Positions 33,704 through 41,545 of a stretch of DNA of 64,000 nucleotides are shown here, in pieces. Source of the stretch: Nucisporomicrobium flavum (GTDB lineage: Bacteria > Actinomycetota > Actinomycetes > Mycobacteriales > Micromonosporaceae). The notes below the pieces were generated by a model. That model ran no database searches, was not told where the DNA came from, and worked only from the letters and a program-made list of their open reading frames with translations. The stretch is from assembly GCF_016464385.1 (NCBI RefSeq), contig NZ_JADMLH010000012.1:62001-126000 (forward strand), in the 5' to 3' direction. A program made the translations under genes and the position numbers. The first letter of the stretch is position 1; the number at the start of each line of letters is the position of its first letter.

Positions 33704-35368
33704 CTACAGGGAAAGGATCCGGTCGAGGAACTCCCGGTAGCCGCGCATGGCCATCCGCATGCTCTCGGTGTCCGGCACGGCGTCGTCGCTCAGCGGGTCC
33801 AGGCGGTCCCGCTCGGCGAGCATCGCCTCGCCCAGCTCCTGCACAGCCTCGGTGAGCAGGGTGTGCGCCCGGGTCAGCGCGGCCACCGGGTCGTCCACGA
33901 ACTGCGCCTTGACCTCGTGCCACTCGGCCCGGAACTGCGCGCTGGCCGCATCGTCCCAGAACGCGATGGACTCCTGGCGTACGTCGCCGGGGCGCAGCGG
34001 GCCGTCGCCGCCGTCCTCGCGCGCCGCCCGCCGTCCGGCCACGGCCTCGTCGCGGGCCCGCCGCCCGGGCTCGTCCTCGGCGGCACGGCGTCCGGCGCGG
34101 GTGTCGTCCGGCTCGGCGGCGCGCCGTCCCTCCCGCACGTCGCCCAGCGTCGCGGCCCGGCCCTCGGCGGGGTCGGCGGCCCTTCTGCCCGGCACGCGGC
34201 CCTCCGGCTCCTCGTCGGCGCGGCTGCGGCGCCCACCGGGCACCGGGCCCGGTTGCAGCGGGTTCGGCGGCAGCGGCTGGACGGGCGCCGGCTGCAGCGG
34301 GTTCGGCGGCAGCGCCGACTGCAGCGGTGGCGGCTGCAGCGGGTTGGGCGGCAGGGGCGCCTGGACGGGCGTCGGCTGCAGCGGGTTGGGCGGCAGCGCG
34401 CCGGCCCGGAAGGCGGCGTCGGGGCGGCCCCACGCGGCGGAGCGGTCGTCCTCGGGCTCGTCGCCCTGCTCCGGCCGTCCGCGTCCAGCAGGCTGCCCGG
34501 CGCCCGGCTCGGCGGGCGGGGTGCCGAAGCCCGGGAACGGCGGCGAGGTGTCGCCACCCTCACCGGCCGGCACGGAAGCACTCCCCGACGTGGGCCCGCG
34601 GTGGACGGGCGGGGCCCACGCCTCGTGCTCCTGCGGCGCGGGCTGGGCCGAGACCGGCCGGATGCGGGCGTCGCCGCCCGGCTGCGCGCTGACCGGGCGG
34701 TCGAGCGGCATCGGCACCTGCGCCGAACCGGTCACCGCCGGCGGGCCCGCGTCCGGGCGGTCCGCACCGTCCCGCGCGTCCTGGCGGCCCGCGCCCTCCC
34801 GGGCGTCCTGGCGGTTCACGCCGTCCCGGGCGTCCTGGCGGCTTGCGCCGTCCCGGGCGTCCTCCGGCGCGCGGCGGGCGCCCGGCGGGTCGAGGGGCGC
34901 CAGCGGGTCGGCCGGCAGCTCCGGCGTCTGCGGTCCGGCCGACGCGAACGGCGACGGCGCGCACAGCGGGGGTGTCTCGGGGGCGACCTGCGGCGCGAAC
35001 GGCGACCGCGCGCCCGGCAGGCTGCCGTTGGCGACGGGGTTCTGGCCGTTGGCGCGGGCCGTGCCGCCGTGGCGGGGCCCGAAGTCGTCGCGGTGCCCGT
35101 TCATCTCCACCGGTGGGAAGCCTCCCTGGTCGGTCCAGCGCAGTCCGTTGGTCGTGCCGCCCAGCAGCGCGTCCGCGGGTCGCCGGGACCCGAGCGGAAC
35201 CATCTGGGTGTCGTTCGTCAGCGCGGAGCCCGCCTGCGCGCCGGCCCGGCCGGCCGCGGTCTCCGCATCGGTCGCGGCGGGCGGGTCGTCGCCGGGCCGT
35301 CGCTGACCGGGCACCGGCCCGGCCTCGGCCGGCTCGCGGCCGTCGTCCGGGGTGGCCGTCGGCTCCAT
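33704..35368 (-). CDS. Long repeat-rich protein with a conserved C-terminal helical domain
   Basis: 554 residues. Most is low-complexity and probably disordered: four copies of a nine-residue unit (DARDGASRQ, DARDGVNRQ, DAREGAGRQ, DARDGADRP) and four Pro-rich units around LPPNPLQP. The last 90 residues are different: ESIAFWDDAASAQFRAEWHE, then KAQFVDDPVAALTRAHTLLTE and a helix to the end, a helical domain I have seen at the C-terminus of actinobacterial proteins of unknown role. No signal peptide or membrane span is visible. The ATG at 35368 has GGGAG upstream. It is divergent from hisI. Confidence 0.75.
   Translation of the reverse strand: MEPTATPDDGREPAEAGPVPGQRRPGDDPPAATDAETAAGRAGAQAGSALTNDTQMVPLGSRRPADALLGGTTNGLRWTDQGGFPPVEMNGHRDDFGPRHGGTARANGQNPVANGSLPGARSPFAPQVAPETPPLCAPSPFASAGPQTPELPADPLAPLDPPGARRAPEDARDGASRQDARDGVNRQDAREGAGRQDARDGADRPDAGPPAVTGSAQVPMPLDRPVSAQPGGDARIRPVSAQPAPQEHEAWAPPVHRGPTSGSASVPAGEGGDTSPPFPGFGTPPAEPGAGQPAGRGRPEQGDEPEDDRSAAWGRPDAAFRAGALPPNPLQPTPVQAPLPPNPLQPPPLQSALPPNPLQPAPVQPLPPNPLQPGPVPGGRRSRADEEPEGRVPGRRAADPAEGRAATLGDVREGRRAAEPDDTRAGRRAAEDEPGRRARDEAVAGRRAAREDGGDGPLRPGDVRQESIAFWDDAASAQFRAEWHEVKAQFVDDPVAALTRAHTLLTEAVQELGEAMLAERDRLDPLSDDAVPDTESMRMAMRGYREFLDRILSL
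34262..34400. repeat. Coding repeats for LPPNPLQP units
   Basis: Four copies of a segment encoding LPPNPLQP plus a variable PVQ/PLQ linker, with high identity (GGCTGCAGCGGGTT-type core on the plus strand). A second family at about 34760-34865 encodes the DARDG nine-residue units with GCGTCCTGGCGG as its core. Both are in frame in the 554-aa protein. Confidence 0.65.
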
Positions 35369-35570
35369 GATCGAGACTCCCGTCGCGGTGGCGGCGTGAC
35401 CGTCCGCTGGGCCGGACGGGCACGGGCGCGACACCTCTGGCGCAGCGCACGACGACGGTACCGTCCCGGGGACGGACGTCACACCCCCTGTGTGGCTCCG
35501 TGACCGGATCGTGGGCTAGAGACAGCGGCCCACGTGGACGGCTGCGCCCGGTACGAGACAATCTGGCACT

Positions 35571-35966
35571 GTGCCTGCCACAGACCTCGAGAACCAGCCC
35601 GCCCGGCCCTCCGCCCTCGACCCGGCCGTCGCCGCCCGCCTGCGCCGTACCCCCGACGGCCTGGTCGCCGCCGTCGTCCGCGAGCACGGCAGCGGTGACG
35701 TGCTGATGCTGGCCTGGATGGACGACGAAGCACTGCACCGCACCCTCACGACCGGCCGCGCCACCTACTGGTCCCGCAGCCGCCGCGAGTACTGGGTGAA
35801 GGGCGCCACGTCCGGCCACCACCAGTACGTCCGCTCGGTCGCGCTGGACTGCGACGGCGACGCGCTGCTGGTGACCGTGGACCAGGTCGGGGCGGCCTGC
35901 CACACCGGCACGCACACGTGCTTCAGCGACGAGCTGCCCGTCAGCGCACCGGAGGAGAACCGATGA
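35571..35966 (+). CDS. hisI: Phosphoribosyl-AMP cyclohydrolase
   Basis: HisI opens the purine ring of phosphoribosyl-AMP, the third step of histidine synthesis. The 131-residue protein has MLAWMDDEALHRTL, YWSRSRREYWVKG and the metal-ligand region SVALDCDGDALLV with CHTGTHTC at the C-terminus. It lacks the HisE pyrophosphatase domain, so HisE is separate. GTG start at 35571. Its stop overlaps the trpE start (ATGA), linking histidine and tryptophan genes on one transcript. In related genomes it lies close to hisF; here it is displaced. Confidence 0.96.
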   Translation: MPATDLENQPARPSALDPAVAARLRRTPDGLVAAVVREHGSGDVLMLAWMDDEALHRTLTTGRATYWSRSRREYWVKGATSGHHQYVRSVALDCDGDALLVTVDQVGAACHTGTHTCFSDELPVSAPEENR

Positions 35967-37504
35967 CCAGCGGTGCCGTCACGCCGGAAGAGGACGCCTT
36001 CCTGGCCCAGGCCGCGCGGCGCCGGGTGGTGCCGGTGACCCGGCGACTGCTGGCGGACGGCGAGACCCCGATCGGCGTGTACCGCAAGCTCGCCGGCGGC
36101 CCGGGCACCTTCCTGCTCGAGTCCGCCGAGCAGGGCGCCGGGTCGGCCGCGTGGTCGCGCTACTCGTTCATCGGCGTCCGCAGCGCCGCCACGCTGGTCG
36201 AACGCGACGGCCAGGCGGCCTGGCTGGGCACCCCGCCCGCCGGGGTGCCGCTCGACGGCGACCCGGTGGCCGCGCTGCGCGAGACCGTCGCGGCGCTGGC
36301 CGCCCCCGAGGACCCGGGTACGGCGGCCGGCCTGCCCCCGCTGACCGGCGGCATGGTCGGCTACCTCAGCTACGACCTGGTCCGCCGGTTCGAGCGGCTC
36401 CCGGCGACCGCCACCGACGACGTCCCACTCCCCGAGCTGGGCATGATGCTCGCGACCGACCTCGTCGTGCTCGACCATTACGACGGCTCGGCGATCCTGG
36501 TCGCCAACGCGGTGCTGCCGGACGGTGCCGACGCGGCCACCGCGCGGGCCGCGTACCACCAGGCCGTGGGCCGGCTCGACGCGATGACCACCGCGCTGTC
36601 GCGCCCCACCCCGCCGATGATCTCCACCGTGGAACGCCGCGCGCCGGGCGAGGTGGTCAGCCGTACCGCGCCGGGCGACTACCAGAAGGCGGTCGAGACG
36701 GCGAAGGAGGCGATCCGGGCCGGCGAGTGCTTCCAGATCGTCGTGGCGCAGCGCTTCGAACGGGCCACCGACGCCGACCCGCTGGACGTCTACCGGGTGC
36801 TGCGGGCCACGAACCCCAGCCCGTACATGTACCTGCTGCGCTTCGACGACTTCGACATCGTCGGCTCGTCGCCGGAGGCGCACCTGAAGGTCAGCGCGGC
36901 CGAGGGTGGCGTACGCCGGGCCCTGCTGCACCCGATCGCCGGCACCCGCTGGCGCGGCGCGACCCCGGAGCAGGACAACGCGCTGGCCGCCGAGCTGCTC
37001 GCCGACCCGAAGGAGCGCGCCGAGCACGTCATGCTCGTCGACCTGGGCCGCAACGACCTGGGCCGGGTGTGCCGGGCGGGCAGCGTGGAGGTGCCGGACT
37101 TCGCGCGCATCGAGCGGTACAGCCACGTCATGCACATCGTGTCCACGGTGGTCGGCGAGCTGCGCGAGGACCGTACGGCGTTCGACGCGCTCGCGGCAAC
37201 GTTCCCGGCGGGCACGCTGTCAGGCGCCCCGAAGGTCCGGGCCATGGAGATCATCGAGAGCCTGGAGCCCACCCGCCGCGGCCTGTACGGCGGCACCGTC
37301 GGCTACTTCGGCTTCGCCGGCGACATGGACATGGCCATCGCGATCCGTACGGCGCTGATGCACCACGGGACCGCGTACGTGGGTGCGGGCGCGGGCATCG
37401 TCGCCGACTCCGACCCGGCCGCGGAGGAGCAGGAGACCCGCAACAAGGCGGCCGCCGTGCTCGCTGCGATAGCCGCCGCCGAGACCCTGCGCGCGGCCCG
37501 ATGA
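35963..37504 (+). CDS. trpE: Anthranilate synthase component I
   Basis: 513-residue chorismate-utilising enzyme that makes anthranilate with ammonia from a TrpG subunit, which is not in this window. The catalytic domain shows IAGTRWRG, VDLGRNDLGRV, FPAGTLSGAPKVRAMEI and AYVGAGAGIVADSDP. The N-terminal part has LLESAEQG, which includes the region where tryptophan feedback residues sit. The ATG at 35963 follows GGAGG and overlaps the hisI stop. The following gene begins at the trpE stop. Confidence 0.97.
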   Translation: MTSGAVTPEEDAFLAQAARRRVVPVTRRLLADGETPIGVYRKLAGGPGTFLLESAEQGAGSAAWSRYSFIGVRSAATLVERDGQAAWLGTPPAGVPLDGDPVAALRETVAALAAPEDPGTAAGLPPLTGGMVGYLSYDLVRRFERLPATATDDVPLPELGMMLATDLVVLDHYDGSAILVANAVLPDGADAATARAAYHQAVGRLDAMTTALSRPTPPMISTVERRAPGEVVSRTAPGDYQKAVETAKEAIRAGECFQIVVAQRFERATDADPLDVYRVLRATNPSPYMYLLRFDDFDIVGSSPEAHLKVSAAEGGVRRALLHPIAGTRWRGATPEQDNALAAELLADPKERAEHVMLVDLGRNDLGRVCRAGSVEVPDFARIERYSHVMHIVSTVVGELREDRTAFDALAATFPAGTLSGAPKVRAMEIIESLEPTRRGLYGGTVGYFGFAGDMDMAIAIRTALMHHGTAYVGAGAGIVADSDPAAEEQETRNKAAAVLAAIAAAETLRAAR

Positions 37505-38085
37505 GGACGGCGTCCCGCCGTCTCGGCGTCGCGGTGCTGCTGTGCGTGGCAGGGGCGGCCGTGGCGCTCTACGGCATCACCCGCACCTGGGCGGTCGAGG
37601 TGACCGTCCGGCCCGGCCTGCCGGAGCTGCGGTCGTCGCGCACCGGCACCGACGTGGCGCCGTGGGTGATCGCGCTGGCGCTCGTGGCGCTGGCCGGCGG
37701 GGGCGCGCTGCTGGCCACCCGCGGCCTGGCCCGCCGGGTGCTGGGCGGGCTGCTCGCGGTGGCCGGCGCCGGTGTGGCCGTGGGGGCGATCCTCGGCCGC
37801 GCGGGGCTGGACGTCGGCGCGGCCGGTGCGGGTGGCACCTTCGGGCCGGTCGCGTGCGTCGCCGGGGGACTGCTGGTGCTGGCCGGCGGCTGGTCGGCGT
37901 TGCGTCACGGCCACGAATGGCCGGGCATGGGTGCCCGCTACGAGCGCCGCGTGCAGGCGACGCCGCCCGCTGCGGCGGGTGATCACCAGGCCGGCACCGA
38001 TGACCGGGCCGGCACGGATCAGCGGGTCGAGACCAGGGCGGCGTGGGACGCGCTGGACCGCGGGGACGACCCGACGGCGCGCTGA
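37501..38085 (+). CDS. Trp-operon-associated membrane protein (TIGR02234 type)
   Basis: 194 residues with four hydrophobic segments (LGVAVLLCVAGAAVALYGI, WVIALALVALAGGGALLA, VLGGLLAVAGAGVAVGAIL, FGPVACVAGGLLVLAGGW) and a polar, charged C-terminus. A membrane protein in this exact place, after trpE, is a known conserved feature of actinobacterial trp loci, but its function is not known. ATG overlaps the trpE stop. Its last 67 bp are antisense to a small convergent gene. Confidence 0.82.
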   Translation: MRTASRRLGVAVLLCVAGAAVALYGITRTWAVEVTVRPGLPELRSSRTGTDVAPWVIALALVALAGGGALLATRGLARRVLGGLLAVAGAGVAVGAILGRAGLDVGAAGAGGTFGPVACVAGGLLVLAGGWSALRHGHEWPGMGARYERRVQATPPAAAGDHQAGTDDRAGTDQRVETRAAWDALDRGDDPTAR

Positions 38086-38315
38086 CCGGCGTTGCGCGGG
38101 CGCGGGCCGGCGGCCAGGGCGGCGACCATCGCGTCCATGTCGGCGCGGGCCTGGGCGCGGGCGCGGTCGGCGCACATCGCGGCCCAGGCGTTGCCCTGGG
38201 CGGTGCGCACGTTGTCCTCCCCGACGACCTTGCGCTCGACGCCGGCGAGGATCTCGGCGGCGTACGAGAGGACGGTCCGGGAGACAGCGGCGAATCCGGT
38301 CTCGGCGGCTTCCAT
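38019..38315 (-). CDS. Hypothetical 98-aa protein
   Basis: Starts MEAAETGFAAVSRTVLSYAA at the ATG at 38315, which is preceded by a strong GGAGGTGA. The first 60 residues form an amphipathic helical stretch (EILAGVERKVVGEDNVRTAQ, then MCADRARAQARADMDAMVAAL); the tail is Arg/Ser-rich. It overlaps the 3' end of the TIGR02234 gene on the opposite strand. No family recognised. The ribosome binding site is the best support that it is translated. Confidence 0.6.
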   Translation of the reverse strand: MEAAETGFAAVSRTVLSYAAEILAGVERKVVGEDNVRTAQGNAWAAMCADRARAQARADMDAMVAALAAGPRPRNAGQRAVGSSPRSSASHAALVSTR

Positions 38316-38630
38316 GGTCACCTCCACAGGGCGCGGGCTCGGGCCGTCGGCGTGGCACCGCGGACCAGTTTGCCCGACAGCCATGGTGCCGGAGTCGTAT
38401 TTCCGACCGGTGACACGACCATCACCGGTTGGTGGGGGTCAGCCGATCATCCGGGGGGTCCCAGCACGCCGCGTGGGACCACGGGGGAGGATGTGACGTA
38501 AGACAAGCTGCCGCCCGGCAGCGCATTATGCCGCAGCCCACCTCGTGAGGCGCGCCATACCCCGGGCGGCCGGAGGAGTCGGCGGCCACCTAGCATCGGG
38601 CCGAGGACACCCGGAGAGGGGAGTCATTAG
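38316..38630. promoter_or_regulatory. 315-bp gene-free region before trpC, with hairpins and a Trp-Trp codon pair
   Basis: Two perfect 7-bp stems occur: GGTCCCA/TGGGACC (38457-38463 with 38474-38480) and GCTGCCG/CGGCAGC (38507-38522, 2-base loop). TGG-TGG at 38430-38435 is in an open frame (possible starts GTG 38352 or TTG 38370, stop TAA at 38499), 21 bp before the first stem. TAGCAT at 38591-38596 could be the trpC -10. No Shine-Dalgarno is seen for the Trp-Trp frame, so an attenuator is only possible. The region divides the trpE transcript from trpCBA. Confidence 0.45.
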
Positions 38631-39470
38631 GTGACATCCGATCAGCGTGGTGCGGGATCGCAGAACGTGCTCGAGGAGATCCTGGCGGGGGTGCGCGAGG
38701 ACGTCGCAGCCCGGCAGGAACAGATCTCGCTCGACCAGGTACGCGAGCTCGCGGCGGCGGCCCCGCCGGCGATCGACGCGTACGCGGCCCTCCGCAAGCC
38801 CGGCGTGGCGGTGATCGCCGAGGTGAAGCGGTCGTCGCCGTCGAAGGGCGCGTTGGCTGACATCCCCGACCCGGCGGAGCTCGCCGGTGAGTACGCGGCC
38901 GGCGGCGCCCGGTGCATCAGCGTGCTCACCGAGGGCCGCTGGTTCGGTGGCTCCCTGGAGGACCTGGCCGCGGTGCGAGCCGCGGTCGGCGTGCCGGTGC
39001 TGCGCAAGGACTTCGTCGTCTCCAGCTATCAGGTGCACGAGGCCCGGGCCCACGGCGCCGACCTCGTGCTGCTCATCGTGGCGGCGCTCGAGCAGAACGT
39101 CCTCGTCGGCCTGCTCGAGCGGATCGAGTCGCTGGGCATGACCGCGCTCGTCGAGGTGCACAACGAGGAAGAGGCCGACCGGGCACTGGACGCCGGCGCC
39201 CAGGTCATCGGGGTGAACGCCCGCGACCTGCGCACGCTGGAGGTGGACCGGTCCGTCTTCGAGCGGATCGCGCCGGGCCTGCCGAACAACGTCGTCAAGA
39301 TCGCCGAGTCGGGGGTGCGCGGCCCGCACGACCTGATCCGGTACGCGTCCGCCGGCGCCGACGCGGTGCTGGTGGGCGAGGGGCTCGTGACCCAGAAGAG
39401 CCCCCGCGACGCCGTGGCCGAGCTGGTCAACGCCGGCAACCACCCCGCCACCCCGCGGCCCGTACGGTGA
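38631..39470 (+). CDS. trpC: Indole-3-glycerol-phosphate synthase
   Basis: 279-residue barrel enzyme closing the indole ring from CdRP. It shows VIAEVKRSSPSKG (catalytic Lys), VLRKDFVVSSYQ, LVEVHNEEEADRAL, VNARDL and AESGV with the phosphate-binding glycine. It is monofunctional; no TrpF domain is fused. GTG start at 38631 with GGAG upstream. The stop overlaps the GTG of trpB. Its own promoter is likely in the gap before it. Confidence 0.97.
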   Translation: MTSDQRGAGSQNVLEEILAGVREDVAARQEQISLDQVRELAAAAPPAIDAYAALRKPGVAVIAEVKRSSPSKGALADIPDPAELAGEYAAGGARCISVLTEGRWFGGSLEDLAAVRAAVGVPVLRKDFVVSSYQVHEARAHGADLVLLIVAALEQNVLVGLLERIESLGMTALVEVHNEEEADRALDAGAQVIGVNARDLRTLEVDRSVFERIAPGLPNNVVKIAESGVRGPHDLIRYASAGADAVLVGEGLVTQKSPRDAVAELVNAGNHPATPRPVR

Positions 39471-40708
39471 CGGCCGAGGCCCTGCCCGACCTCGCCGGCC
39501 ACTTCGGCCGGTACGGCGGGCGTTTCGTCCCCGAGGCGCTCGTGCGGGCGCTCGACGAGCTGGACGCCGCGTACCGTGAGGCCAAGAACGACCCGGTCTT
39601 CCAGGACCGGTTCCACGGCCTGCTGCGCGACTACGCCGGCACGCCGTCGCTGCTCTACCGCGCGGAGCGGCTGTCCGAGGCGCTGGGCGCGGAGATCCTG
39701 CTCAAGCGTGAGGACCTGAACCACACGGGCGCGCACAAGGTGCGCAACGTGCTCGGCCAGGCGCTGCTCGCGAAGCGGATGGGCAAGCCCCGGGTGATCG
39801 CGGAGACCGGCGCCGGCCAGCACGGCGTCGCGAGCGCCACCGCGGCGGCCCTGCTGGACCTCGAGTGCGTGGTCTACATGGGCGAGACCGACACCGAGCG
39901 GCAGGCCCTCAACGTGGCCCGCATGCGCATGCTCGGCGCCACGGTCGTGCCGGTCACCAACGGTTCCCGCACGCTCAAGGACGCGCTCAACGAGGCGCTG
40001 CGCGACTGGGTCGCGAGCGTCGACACCACGCACTACCTGCTCGGCACGGCCGCCGGCCCGCACCCGTTCCCGGAGATCGTCCGCGACTTCGTCGGCGGCA
40101 TCGGCACCGAGGCGCGCGAGCAGTGCCTCACCCAGCTGGGGCGGCTCCCGGACGCCATTGCGGCCTGCGTCGGCGGCGGCTCCAACGCCATCGGCATCTT
40201 CCACGCGTTCGTGCCCGACCAGCAGGTCCGCCTGTACGGCTTCGAGGCCGGCGGCGACGGCGTGGAGACCGGCCGGCACGCCGCCTCCATCACCGGCGGC
40301 TCGGCGGGTGTGCTGCACGGCGCCCGCACGTACGTGCTGCAGGACGAGGACGGCCAGACGGTCGAGTCGCACTCGATCTCGGCCGGCCTGGACTACCCGG
40401 GCGTCGGCCCGGAGCACGCGTGGCTGCACGACACCGGCCGCGCGGCGTACGAGCCGGTCACCGACGACGAGGCGATGGCGGCGTTCCAGCTGCTCTGCCG
40501 CACCGAGGGCATCATCCCGGCGATCGAGAGCGCGCACGCGCTGGCCGGCGCCGCCCGCATCGCGCCGCGGCTGGCGGCCGAGCTGGGCCGCACCCCGACG
40601 ATCGTGGTGAACCTGTCCGGCCGCGGCGACAAGGACGTGCACACCGCCGGCGCCTATTTCGGCATCCTCGACCAGGTCGAGACGATCGTGCCCGGGGAGA
40701 ACTCGTGA
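39467..40708 (+). CDS. trpB: Tryptophan synthase beta chain
   Basis: 413-residue PLP enzyme joining indole and serine. Key marks are GRFVPEAL, LKREDLNHTGAHKVRN with the PLP lysine, AETGAGQHGVA, GGGSNAIG (PLP phosphate loop) and NLSGRGDKD. The class and length match TrpB1, the form that works with TrpA. GTG start overlaps the trpC stop, and the stop overlaps the trpA start. Confidence 0.98.
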   Translation: MTAEALPDLAGHFGRYGGRFVPEALVRALDELDAAYREAKNDPVFQDRFHGLLRDYAGTPSLLYRAERLSEALGAEILLKREDLNHTGAHKVRNVLGQALLAKRMGKPRVIAETGAGQHGVASATAAALLDLECVVYMGETDTERQALNVARMRMLGATVVPVTNGSRTLKDALNEALRDWVASVDTTHYLLGTAAGPHPFPEIVRDFVGGIGTEAREQCLTQLGRLPDAIAACVGGGSNAIGIFHAFVPDQQVRLYGFEAGGDGVETGRHAASITGGSAGVLHGARTYVLQDEDGQTVESHSISAGLDYPGVGPEHAWLHDTGRAAYEPVTDDEAMAAFQLLCRTEGIIPAIESAHALAGAARIAPRLAAELGRTPTIVVNLSGRGDKDVHTAGAYFGILDQVETIVPGENS

Positions 40709-41511
40709 GCATCTCGGCAACCTTCGGCAAGGCGAAGGCCGAGGGCCGGTCCGTGCTGGTGGGCTGCATGCCCGCCGGCTTCCCGACGGTCGACGACAGC
40801 ATCGCCTCGATGGTCGCCATGGCCGAGGCCGGCTGCGACGTCATCGAGGTGGAGCTGCCGTACAGCGACCCCGTGATGGACGGGCCGGTGATCCAGAAGG
40901 CCAGCGACATCGCGCTGGCGAACGGCGTACGGACCCGCGACACGCTGCGCATCATCGAGGCGGTGGCCGGCGCCGGCGCGACGGTCGTGCTGATGACGTA
41001 CTGGAATCCCATCGAGCGGTACGGCGTCGACGCGTTCGCCCGCGACCTCGCCGCCGCCGGGGCGACCGGCATGATCACCCCCGACCTGATCCCGGACGAG
41101 GCCGGCGAGTGGATCGCGGCCGCCGACCGGTACGGGATCGACCGCACGTTCCTGGTCTCGCCGTCCTCGACCGACGACCGCCTCGCCATGACCGTCGCCA
41201 ACTGCCGCGGCTTCGTCTACGCGACCGCGCTGATGGGCGTCACGGGCGCCCGCACGTCGGTGTCGTCGCAGGCCCCGGAGCTGGTCGCGCGGGTACGCGC
41301 CGTGGACCCGGAGATGCCCGTCGGCGTGGGCCTGGGCGTCGGCACCGGCGCGCAGGCCGCCGAGGTGGCCGCCTTCGCCGACGGCGTGATCGTCGGCAGC
41401 GCGCTCATCCGGTGCGTCCTCGAGGCCCCCGACCTCGCCACGGGCCACCAGCGGCTGCGGGCGCTCAGTGCCGAGCTGGCCGAGGGCGTACGGTCCGGCG
41501 CGCCCTCCTGA
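40705..41511 (+). CDS. trpA: Tryptophan synthase alpha chain
   Basis: 268-residue barrel enzyme that cleaves indole-3-glycerol phosphate and channels indole to TrpB. VIEVELPYSDPVMDGPVIQ carries both catalytic acids, TPDLIPDEA and LMGVTGARTSV are the mobile loops, and GLGVGTGAQA with VIVGSALI is the phosphate site. GTG start overlaps the trpB stop. Next gene lgt follows 34 bp later with its own -10-like TAGGGT. Confidence 0.97.
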   Translation: MSISATFGKAKAEGRSVLVGCMPAGFPTVDDSIASMVAMAEAGCDVIEVELPYSDPVMDGPVIQKASDIALANGVRTRDTLRIIEAVAGAGATVVLMTYWNPIERYGVDAFARDLAAAGATGMITPDLIPDEAGEWIAAADRYGIDRTFLVSPSSTDDRLAMTVANCRGFVYATALMGVTGARTSVSSQAPELVARVRAVDPEMPVGVGLGVGTGAQAAEVAAFADGVIVGSALIRCVLEAPDLATGHQRLRALSAELAEGVRSGAPS

Positions 41512-41545
41512 CACCACGCGCAGCAATCGGCGGTAGGGTGCGCGC

